Positions 1 through 4,787 of a DNA stretch of 6,541 bases are shown piece by piece. The stretch spans positions 1 through 6,541 of the forward strand of contig JAVBYP010000187.1 in the NCBI GenBank assembly GCA_030823965.1. Reading direction: 5' to 3'. The position numbers were made by a program, and so were the translations under genes. Below the pieces are notes generated by a model. It had not been told where the DNA came from, ran no database searches, and was given only the letters and a program-made list of their open reading frames with translations. This DNA comes from Sideroxydans sp. GTDB taxonomy: Bacteria > Pseudomonadota > Gammaproteobacteria > Burkholderiales > Gallionellaceae. The stretch's first letter is position 1. Each line of letters begins with the position of its first letter.

Positions 1-50
1 ACTGCAAGCGGGGTGAATAGAATCAGGAAATGCAATGCAAAACGACGCAT
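1..50 (-). CDS. Partial exported protein (N-terminus only, runs off left edge)
   Basis: Reading leftward from the ATG at 50-48 gives MRRFALHFLILFTPLA before the window ends. This looks like the start of a secretion signal or signal anchor: two arginines followed by an unbroken hydrophobic stretch. A Shine-Dalgarno GAGGA (61-57) lies 6 nt before the ATG, and a plausible sigma70 promoter sits further upstream at 110-81, so three independent signals agree on this start. The product is expected to be exported to the periplasm or anchored in the inner membrane. Its function cannot be told because only 16 codons are present. It is transcribed divergently from the M29-like gene at 260. The call would be wrong if the frame closes soon after the window edge. 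Confidence 0.62.
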   Translation of the reverse strand, partial: MRRFALHFLILFTPLA

Positions 51-56
51 ATATCG

Positions 57-61
57 TCCTC
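57..61 (-). promoter_or_regulatory. Ribosome binding site of the leftward partial gene
   Basis: GAGGA on the minus strand with 6 nt (CGATAT) before the ATG at 50. This is close to the ideal Shine-Dalgarno spacing and decides the start of a gene too short here to recognise by length. Confidence 0.6.
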
Positions 62-80
62 AAAAGTCTCTGGTATCCAA

Positions 81-110
81 AGTGTAATCTGCACAAATTC
101 TGCGCGTCAA
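81..110 (-). promoter_or_regulatory. Candidate sigma70 promoter for the leftward partial gene
   Basis: On the minus strand TTGACG (110-105, 5 of 6 consensus matches) is followed after 18 nt by TACACT (86-81, 4 of 6). Transcription would start near position 74, leaving a leader of about 24 nt that includes the GAGGA site. Sequence pattern only; no experimental support. Confidence 0.45.
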
Positions 111-119
111 TCCGGATTG
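108..119. repeat. 12-bp perfect palindrome overlapping the -35 box
   Basis: CAATCCGGATTG is its own reverse complement. It overlaps the first three bases of the predicted leftward -35 box (110-105), a usual position for a repressor or activator site. One 12-bp palindrome can arise by chance, so an operator role is only a suggestion. Confidence 0.35.
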
Positions 120-204
120 GTACCGATGAAGCGAGGATTCACATGCAGTAGTGGGTCATGCTTTTACCGCGACACCCTGTAGTAACATGCCGATACCATT
201 TGGC

Positions 205-229
205 GTGCGAGGTGATTTCCGACTCGCAC
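205..229. repeat. Inverted repeat GTGCGAG/CTCGCAC upstream of the M29-like gene
   Basis: A perfect 7-bp inverted repeat (205-211 and 223-229) with an 11-nt spacer, ending 30 nt before the ATG at 260. It could be a protein-binding site or a leader hairpin. No convincing promoter was found for the rightward gene in 111-259; apart from this repeat and the 108-119 palindrome I see nothing else in that stretch. Confidence 0.3.
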
Positions 230-259
230 ACCCCGCTCAAAATATTACTGATTTCAAAC

Positions 260-1300
260 ATGAATACTTCACCCTCCTTCACACCACTTCCCGATTCAGC
301 GATAGCCATCGCTGAAAAAAACGTGCGCGATATTTTGACGATCGCTTTTGAGCATGATGCGACGCATGCGGCGCTGGTGGTGTGGGATGGTCAGTGTGCT
401 TTGTCGCTGGCACTGGCGGCGGCTTATCGGCGTTGTTTGCCTGAGGCGACGTTCATCGACTTCGATGCCGTCACGCCTGACTTCGTGCGCGCGGCATTCG
501 AACGATTGGCACCGTCTGATCTGGTGGTGCTGATCCAATCGAGTAGTTTCAGGTTGGATGCGTTCCGTTTGCGCGTGGAGTTGTTCAAGCGCGAACTCAA
601 GGTGATCGAACATCCCCACCTGAGCCGCATGCCGGGTGACGAGGCGTTGCTCTACATCGATTCGCTGGCCTATGACCCCAACTATGTGCGCCGCGTGGGC
701 CTTGGTTTGAAGACGTATATCGACCGCGCGGCGACGGGCGTGATCGACAGCGGCGGCGAGCAGTTGATTTTTGCGGCGGGATTCGAACCGGCGAAGTTAA
801 ACATCGGCGATTACCGCGAGATGAACAACGTGGGTGGGCAATTCCCCATCGGTGAGGTGTTCACAGAATCGCTCGACCTAGAAGCGGTGAATGGCCGTGT
901 GCGTATCTATGTGTTCGGCGACACCCAATTCAGAGTGAACAAACCGGAGCATCCCATCACGCTGGTCATCAGCAAAGGTCGTGTGGTTGAAGCCATCGAC
1001 TCTACGCCTGAGTTCGATCTGGTGTTGTCGCAGATACGAAATGACGAAGGAGAGATTTGGTTGCGCGAGGTGGGCTTCGGGCTGAATCGCACGTTCACCC
1101 GCGATGTGTTGGTGAGCGACATCGGCACGTATGAGCGCATGTGCGGTATCCACTTGTCTCTCGGCATGAAACACGGCAGCTACGCCAAGCCACAGATTAG
1201 ACGTGCGGATGCGCGATATCACGTGGATGTGTTCGCCATCACCGAGAGCGTCACGCTGGGTGATGCGGTGGTGTATCACGATGAGGCTTGGGTGGTCTGA
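260..1300 (+). CDS. M29 aminopeptidase / NicX-like metal-dependent enzyme
   Basis: A 346-residue cytosolic protein (no signal peptide) resembling the AmpS/AmpT (M29, COG2309) superfamily, which contains metallo-aminopeptidases and the mononuclear-iron dioxygenase NicX. Seen in the sequence: an N-terminal region ending near residue 170, then the metal-ligand set in family order, Glu199 (GEVF), Glu270 (REVGFGLN), His298 (GIHLSLG), and His321 with Asp323 (YHVDVF). The order E, E, H, HxD and the approximate spacing fit M29 enzymes. Its length is nearer to NicX (about 350) than to the roughly 410 residues of M29 aminopeptidases, so peptidase activity should not be assumed. The frame is open back to 158, but the extra codons are rich in rare triplets and the product starting at MNTSPSF looks natural. 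No clear Shine-Dalgarno precedes either start. Family membership is fairly safe; the substrate is unknown. Confidence 0.72.
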   Translation: MNTSPSFTPLPDSAIAIAEKNVRDILTIAFEHDATHAALVVWDGQCALSLALAAAYRRCLPEATFIDFDAVTPDFVRAAFERLAPSDLVVLIQSSSFRLDAFRLRVELFKRELKVIEHPHLSRMPGDEALLYIDSLAYDPNYVRRVGLGLKTYIDRAATGVIDSGGEQLIFAAGFEPAKLNIGDYREMNNVGGQFPIGEVFTESLDLEAVNGRVRIYVFGDTQFRVNKPEHPITLVISKGRVVEAIDSTPEFDLVLSQIRNDEGEIWLREVGFGLNRTFTRDVLVSDIGTYERMCGIHLSLGMKHGSYAKPQIRRADARYHVDVFAITESVTLGDAVVYHDEAWVV

Positions 1301-1339
1301 TACGCATACCTAAGTAACAGCAGTCCCCCACTCCATAAC

Positions 1340-1348
1340 TGCTAGACT
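1340..1348 (+). promoter_or_regulatory. Candidate extended -10 promoter, near-leaderless start
   Basis: TGCTAGACT is an extended -10 element (TG at 1340-1341, hexamer TAGACT, 4 of 6 matches) followed by a GC-rich discriminator. Transcription would begin around 1355, only a few bases before the ATG at 1358, which also lacks a Shine-Dalgarno. There is no convincing -35 box. Confidence 0.3.
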
Positions 1349-1357
1349 CCGGCGCTT

Positions 1358-1948
1358 ATGGATATCGCAAAGATCTCCTATCAGCTGGAACATTCCGGCT
1401 ACATCGTTCTGGCTAAACCGCTGGTCGCTGAACTGTTAGCCGATTTATTCAGGCGTTGCCACGATGACGACTCCTCTCGCTTTCATGCTGCTCAAGTAGG
1501 GCGTGGTACAGGCAAACAACTTAGTACGATTCGCGGCGATGTGATCGATTGGCTGGATGAGGCCAACGTCACCGACCAAGCGTATCTCGCATGTATGGAA
1601 AAGCTGCGCTTGGGTTTGAACGAGTCGCTGTTCTTGGGCTTGTTCGATTACGAGAGCCATTACGCGATCTACGGCAAGGGTGATGGTTACGCGAAACATT
1701 CCGATGTGTTGCAAGGCCAGAAGAATCGCATCCTCACCACGGTGCTGTATCTGAACGAAGATTGGCATACGCGCGATGGCGGCGAGTTGGTGGTGTTCGA
1801 ATCCACTGGCAAGTCCGTCGTCACCACGGTGAGCCCGACCTTCGGCACGATGATCATCTTCTTGAGCGAATCATTTCCGCACGAGGTCTTACTCTCGCAT
1901 GCCACGCGCCGCAGCATCGCGGGGTGGTTTCGCGTGAGTGGTAGTTGA
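1358..1948 (+). CDS. Prolyl-hydroxylase-type Fe(II)/2-oxoglutarate oxygenase
   Basis: A 196-residue cytosolic protein of the EGLN/PHD-like 2OG-Fe(II) oxygenase family (2OG-FeII_Oxy_3 type). Such enzymes couple decarboxylation of 2-oxoglutarate to hydroxylation of a substrate, often a prolyl residue. The double-stranded beta-helix core spans about residues 98-192. The iron triad is His114, Asp116 (KHSDV) and His175 (PHEVL). Arg184 (ATRRSIAGWF) should bind the 2-oxoglutarate carboxylate at His+9, the same interval as in human EGLN1. Tyr105 aligns with the EGLN1 2-oxoglutarate-contacting tyrosine, and TTVLYLNEDW matches the EGLN YYLNKDW strand. The Pseudomonas relative PPHD hydroxylates elongation factor Tu, so EF-Tu is a reasonable candidate substrate here; that is inference. 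The ATG has no clear Shine-Dalgarno. The gene follows the M29-like gene after 57 nt, and no terminator is visible between them. Confidence 0.86.
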   Translation: MDIAKISYQLEHSGYIVLAKPLVAELLADLFRRCHDDDSSRFHAAQVGRGTGKQLSTIRGDVIDWLDEANVTDQAYLACMEKLRLGLNESLFLGLFDYESHYAIYGKGDGYAKHSDVLQGQKNRILTTVLYLNEDWHTRDGGELVVFESTGKSVVTTVSPTFGTMIIFLSESFPHEVLLSHATRRSIAGWFRVSGS

Positions 1949-2078
1949 TCGTGTTCTGTTCACAGTCATTCGCGCTAACAACCCTATTGCTCATACCCAT
2001 TTTTATCGTCAAATCAGAAGCGTAGGATGATTTCACCGGATGGGGCTAAATCAGCTCCGCCGTTCGTTCATTCTTGTG

Positions 2079-2084
2079 AAGGAG
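2079..2084 (+). promoter_or_regulatory. Ribosome binding site fixing the start of the HMA-like gene
   Basis: AAGGAG with 6 nt before the ATG at 2091. This strong site rules out the in-frame ATGs at 2040 and at 2085, the latter directly abutting the site. The rest of 1949-2078 contains no recognisable gene or convincing promoter. Confidence 0.75.
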
Positions 2085-2090
2085 ATGATC

Positions 2091-2321
2091 ATGAGTACAG
2101 CAGACATGTTGATCCATGTGCAACCCGAATTGGACCCTCAGGTGAGAAAGGATCTGGAAAGAAAGCTGTTGGGGCGTGTCGGTGTGGAATGTGCCGAGTT
2201 CGAACATAAGCCGCATCCGCATGAAATCACGGTGAGATACGATCCAGACGAGATCGCGGGAATGGCGATCTTGCAGGTCGTGAAAAAGATCGATCCGCAC
2301 GCGTCGAATGTGCGAATGTGA
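2091..2321 (+). CDS. Small HMA-like protein lacking the CxxC metal pair
   Basis: A 76-residue soluble protein. Predicted secondary structure follows the beta-alpha-beta-beta-alpha-beta order of heavy-metal-associated (ferredoxin-like) domains: strand MLIHV (6-10), helix about 15-28, strand GVECAEF (31-37), strand HEITVRYDP (44-52), helix about 53-67, and a short final strand. The phrases GV..A.F, ITVRYDPDEI and ILQVVKKID closely echo HMA domains. The loop that normally carries GMTCxxC reads QPELDPQV, so the metal-binding cysteines are absent; the only cysteine is Cys34. A His cluster at 39, 42 and 44 (HKPHPH) could offer alternative ligands. Start chosen from the strong AAGGAG site. It stands alone, followed about 60 nt later by a terminator. 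It may be a degenerate metallochaperone or a non-metal ferredoxin-fold protein. The ORF itself is convincing; the fold is inferred. Confidence 0.7.
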   Translation: MSTADMLIHVQPELDPQVRKDLERKLLGRVGVECAEFEHKPHPHEITVRYDPDEIAGMAILQVVKKIDPHASNVRM

Positions 2322-2381
2322 CGCCGACCTGCCGCAAGATATGCAGATGAGTCCTAAGATGTCATCGCCCTAGTATCAAAC

Positions 2382-2410
2382 GAAGCCCGCGCATGCGGGC
2401 TTCTCAATTC
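2382..2410 (+). terminator. Rho-independent terminator after the HMA-like gene
   Basis: GAAGCCCGC (2382-2390), loop GCAT, GCGGGCTTC (2395-2403): a perfect 9-bp GC-rich stem followed by the moderately T-rich TCAATTC. It closes the first rightward block before the DLH gene. Confidence 0.72.
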
Positions 2411-2431
2411 TGCCGCGCCAGATTCTGCCGC
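2407..2431 (+). repeat. Short direct repeat upstream of the DLH gene
   Basis: ATTCTGCCGC occurs twice, at 2407-2416 and 2422-2431, with a 15-nt period. It lies between the terminator and the DLH start, where a promoter and any activator sites would be expected. Two 10-bp copies may be coincidental. Confidence 0.3.
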
Positions 2432-2481
2432 TCGGATTAACATGTGTCCGCCAAACCACAACCATCACGACGGAGGTTCCC

Positions 2482-3267
2482 ATGAAAAACCTGCTTCTCT
2501 CTCTCGCTCTGCTCTGCCTTTCTGTTCCCGCTTTCGCTGCCGTGCAAGGCAAAGAAGTTAGCTATGCAGCAAATGGTACGACGATGAAGGGTTACATCGC
2601 CTATGACGATGCGGTGAAGGGCAAACGCCCTGCCGTGTTGGTGGTGCATGAATGGTGGGGACACAATGACTACGCACGCAAACGCGCCAATATGTTGGCG
2701 GAGTTGGGCTATGTTGCACTAGCCGTAGATATGTACGGCGATGGTAAACAAGCGCTGCATCCCGCTGATGCAGGTAAGTTCGCAGGCGAGGTATCGAAGA
2801 ACAAGCCGATGACGAAAGCACGCTTCGAAGCGGCGATGAAGGTGTTGCGAAAAGACAAGCGTGTGGATGCGCACAAGCTGGCTGCAGTGGGTTATTGCTT
2901 CGGCGGTTCGGTGGTGCTGAACATGGCACGCGAAGGCGAGGATTTGAAAGGTGTAGCGAGCTTCCACGGTGGGCTAGGTACGGATACGCCCGCAGAAGTT
3001 GGCAAGGTGAAAGCGCAAGTGCGCTCCTTCACTGGGGCGGACGACAAGATGATCCCCGCTGCTCAAGTGGAAGGGTTCAAACAAGAGATGGAAAAAGCGG
3101 GCGTGAACTACAAGACGGTGGTGTACCCCGGCGTGATGCACAGCTTCACCAATCCAGATGCGGATGAGTACGAGAAGAAGTTCAACCTGCCATTGGCCTA
3201 CGACGCGGAAGCCGATAAGGATTCATGGGCACAGTTGCAGGTGTTCCTGGCAGACGTACTGAGATAG
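2482..3267 (+). CDS. Exported dienelactone-hydrolase-family alpha/beta hydrolase
   Basis: A 261-residue protein of the dienelactone hydrolase (DLH, COG0412) family. Residues 1-19 form a classical Sec signal peptide (MKN, then a Leu-rich core) with probable cleavage after AFA, so the mature enzyme is periplasmic. The catalytic triad is visible as Cys139 in GYCFGG, Asp188 in GADDKMIP and His220 in GVMHSFTNP. Glu57 in HEWWG matches the conserved DLH glutamate near the nucleophile. The extra N-terminal segment and the C-terminal tail with DSWAQLQVFL are typical of secreted DLH-like proteins. Few of these have known substrates, and lactone or ester hydrolysis is the family expectation; no chlorocatechol-pathway genes are nearby to support true dienelactone use. 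GGAGG at 2472-2476 lies 5 nt before the ATG. The GpsA-like gene follows after only 9 nt, so the two are probably cotranscribed. Confidence 0.88.
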   Translation: MKNLLLSLALLCLSVPAFAAVQGKEVSYAANGTTMKGYIAYDDAVKGKRPAVLVVHEWWGHNDYARKRANMLAELGYVALAVDMYGDGKQALHPADAGKFAGEVSKNKPMTKARFEAAMKVLRKDKRVDAHKLAAVGYCFGGSVVLNMAREGEDLKGVASFHGGLGTDTPAEVGKVKAQVRSFTGADDKMIPAAQVEGFKQEMEKAGVNYKTVVYPGVMHSFTNPDADEYEKKFNLPLAYDAEADKDSWAQLQVFLADVLR

Positions 3268-3276
3268 GGCTACAAG

Positions 3277-4188
3277 ATGAGACTGCGTGTATTGATCCTA
3301 GGCTATGGCGAGATGGGGCACGCCATGGAGTATCTGTTGGCGGCGCGACACGATGTGCGCATCTGGAACATCGGCACGGTAGTGAAAGGTAGCCATGCCA
3401 CATTGGAGAAGGAAGTCGCGGAGGCGCAGGTGGTTCTGTTCTGCCTGCCTGTGAATCCGCACTTTGAGATCGCTACCCGCATCGCTCCATATCTACCTAA
3501 AGAGAGCGTGTGTCTTTCCATCGCCAAGGGATTGGACGAATCGGGTCGCACAGCCGCGCAAGTCTTCGAGCGCGTGTTAGGAGAACATCACTATGGCGTG
3601 ATCTACGGACCGATGATCTCTGAAGAGATACGTGCAGGCCGCCACGCTTTCTCCGATGCAGTGTTGTCAGATGCGGCAGATTTCGAGGTGATACACAGCT
3701 TGTTCCGTGGCAGCACCTTGGTATGTCAGCAGGCAAGTGATATGCATGGACGTAGTTGGTCGGTGATCTTAAAGAACGTGTATGCGATCTTGTTCGGCGT
3801 GGCCGATGAGTTGAAGCTGGGTGACAACATGCGAGGACATCTGCTGGTGACTACCATGGCAGAGTTGAGTGGTATCGTGCAATCGTTCGGCGGGCAGGCT
3901 CACACGCCCTACAGCTACGCAGGGCTGGGCGATCTAATGACGACGGCGACCAGTGCGGATTCACATCACCACGAGTTAGGCTGCAAGCTGGTGCGGGGCG
4001 ACTTTGGCGACATCTCCGGTGAGGGTGTGCATACCTTGCGCATGGTGGAGAAGTATCATCCCTTCGATTGGCGCGCTTATCCGCTGTTCACTTTGTCGCA
4101 TGACATCGTGAGCCAACCGGAAAGATTGCGCGAACGTGTGGAAGAATATCTGGAGTGGTTGCGCGGGATGGAAAGTTGCCCGATCTGA
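3277..4188 (+). CDS. GpsA-like NAD(P)-dependent dehydrogenase with altered substrate motif
   Basis: A 303-residue cytosolic protein of the NAD(P)-dependent glycerol-3-phosphate dehydrogenase family, shorter than typical GpsA (about 330). The N-terminal Rossmann domain starts with GYGEMG (9-14); SIAKGLD carries the conserved Lys84, and GPMISEE (111-117) replaces the usual GPSFAxE. The C-terminal helical domain has the catalytic-type Lys166 in LKNVYAI, GDN (182-184), AGLGDLMTTAT with Asp219, and SGEGVHT (247-253). The conserved SRNR, whose Arg and Asn contact the substrate phosphate, aligns without gaps to Ser229-His230-His231-His232. The protein may therefore not use glycerol 3-phosphate, and I withhold the name gpsA. 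A weak AGGG about 7 nt before the ATG overlaps the DLH stop. Tight spacing suggests cotranscription with the exported hydrolase; a shared pathway is possible but unproven. Confidence 0.78.
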   Translation: MRLRVLILGYGEMGHAMEYLLAARHDVRIWNIGTVVKGSHATLEKEVAEAQVVLFCLPVNPHFEIATRIAPYLPKESVCLSIAKGLDESGRTAAQVFERVLGEHHYGVIYGPMISEEIRAGRHAFSDAVLSDAADFEVIHSLFRGSTLVCQQASDMHGRSWSVILKNVYAILFGVADELKLGDNMRGHLLVTTMAELSGIVQSFGGQAHTPYSYAGLGDLMTTATSADSHHHELGCKLVRGDFGDISGEGVHTLRMVEKYHPFDWRAYPLFTLSHDIVSQPERLRERVEEYLEWLRGMESCPI

Positions 4189-4190
4189 AT

Positions 4191-4218
4191 CGCTCCGCGC
4201 TTCGCCATGAAGCGAGCG
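4191..4218 (+). other. Bulged stem-loop just after the GpsA-like stop codon
   Basis: CGCT (4191-4194) pairs with AGCG (4215-4218), and CGCTTC (4198-4203) with GAAGCG (4209-4214) around a GCCAT loop, with a 3-nt bulge on the left side. It begins 3 nt after the stop at 4188. It lacks a T-tract, so it is more likely an mRNA 3'-end stabiliser or a weak terminator than an efficient intrinsic terminator. Confidence 0.4.
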
Positions 4219-4227
4219 TTGTCGATA

Positions 4228-4263
4228 TCACTCCTTTCGGGTGATTGCTTTCGAAAGCATCAC
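4228..4263 (+). promoter_or_regulatory. Two mutually exclusive hairpins ahead of the conserved hypothetical gene
   Basis: GTGAT at 4241-4245 can pair upstream (ATCAC within 4228-4245, loop CTTTC, one G-U pair) or downstream with ATCAC at 4259-4263. The downstream form encloses the palindrome GCTTTCGAAAGC (4247-4258) and a bulged T. The two structures cannot form together. This resembles the logic of an attenuator or riboswitch expression platform, but no known riboswitch class was recognised and there is no T-tract after the second hairpin. Confidence 0.3.
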
Positions 4264-4304
4264 AAGGCAGGATGCTCGGCCTCCAATCATCTTCTTTGAA
4301 CACC

Positions 4305-4724
4305 ATGATCGAGTACATATTCTTTGACGCGACGTTACGCGATAGATTCGTGACCTACGCCGAACAACGCGGTGTGCCTTGCACCGCGATCGATGATCCT
4401 ATGGGGATGGTGGTAGAGGTTTCCGAGGACATCACCGACGAAGCATCGGACGAGATCGAAGCCTTTTATGACACGCTGGAAAAGGAGCAGGAAGCGATCA
4501 GCAAGGAAGACGGGAGTCTGAATCGGCTCGCTGGATTCCGCTTCAACCTGCCCGATGGTCAGTCGCGCATGCTGCCTGTCGAGCCAGAGATCGCTAATCG
4601 ACTGATGGCAAATTTCACTTTGGAAGAGATACAGCATCTGTTGGATGATGTGGCGCACTGCACGCTGTTCCCGAACGATGAGCATCTGTGCAAGATATTA
4701 GCTGCGCGCAGAGCAGCGCGCTGA
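4305..4724 (+). CDS. Conserved-type protein of unknown function (MIEYIFF family)
   Basis: A 139-residue acidic soluble protein with no signal peptide or membrane segment. The order is an N-terminal beta/alpha start (MIEYIFFDATLRDRFVTYAEQRGV), an acidic middle rich in Asp/Glu (about residues 38-65, VSEDITDEASDEIEAFYDTLEKE) likely to be helical, a strand pair FRFNLPDGQ, and a C-terminal helical part with FTLEEIQHLLDDVAHC. I recall similar uncharacterised proteins opening with MIEYxFF in other proteobacteria, which supports the ATG at 4305, but this is unverified. The frame is open upstream to a TTG at 4245, and another ATG at 4272 has a marginal AAGG 4 nt before it; 4305 itself lacks a Shine-Dalgarno. 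It is the last gene before the convergent terminator. The gene looks real; its function is unknown. Confidence 0.75.
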   Translation: MIEYIFFDATLRDRFVTYAEQRGVPCTAIDDPMGMVVEVSEDITDEASDEIEAFYDTLEKEQEAISKEDGSLNRLAGFRFNLPDGQSRMLPVEPEIANRLMANFTLEEIQHLLDDVAHCTLFPNDEHLCKILAARRAAR

Positions 4725-4731
4725 TCCCCAC

Positions 4732-4767
4732 AAAGCACAAAGCCCGCTGTTGCGGGCTTTGTGCTTT
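4732..4767. terminator. Bidirectional terminator between convergent genes
   Basis: A perfect 16-bp inverted repeat: AAAGCACAAAGCCCGC (4732-4747), loop TGTT, then its exact complement (4752-4767). The AAA/TTT at the stem ends supplies a short U-run in either direction. It lies between the stop at 4724 (rightward) and the stop at 4788 (leftward), so it can end both transcripts. Confidence 0.88.
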
Positions 4768-4787
4768 CTGATAACTACAGCGTCACT

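Noticed and set aside
158..259. N-terminal extension of the M29-like protein from ATG 158
   Set aside because: The 34 extra codons use many rare triplets (TTA, CGA, GTA, ATA), show no domain-like content and lack a Shine-Dalgarno; the natural-looking start is at 260.
296..1279. Leftward open frames opposite the M29-like gene (296-619, 424-630, 878-1279, 907-1167)
   Set aside because: Antisense shadows of a well-supported gene, with low-complexity Arg/His-rich translations and no start signals.
2040..2090. Longer start for the HMA-like protein at ATG 2040
   Set aside because: The strong AAGGAG at 2079-2084 lies inside the extension and is ideally placed for the ATG at 2091.
2558..2929. Leftward 123-codon frame within the DLH gene
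   Set aside because: Ser/Pro/His-rich shadow opposite a gene with a complete catalytic triad and signal peptide.
4245..4304. TTG or ATG-4272 starts for the MIEYIFF protein
   Set aside because: The extra residues are encoded by the hairpin region and do not look like protein; 4272 remains possible because of a marginal AAGG, but MIEYIFF is the more natural N-terminus.
4335..4685. Leftward 116-codon frame opposite the MIEYIFF gene
   Set aside because: Antisense shadow without a ribosome binding site; the terminator and the acidic helical protein support the rightward strand.
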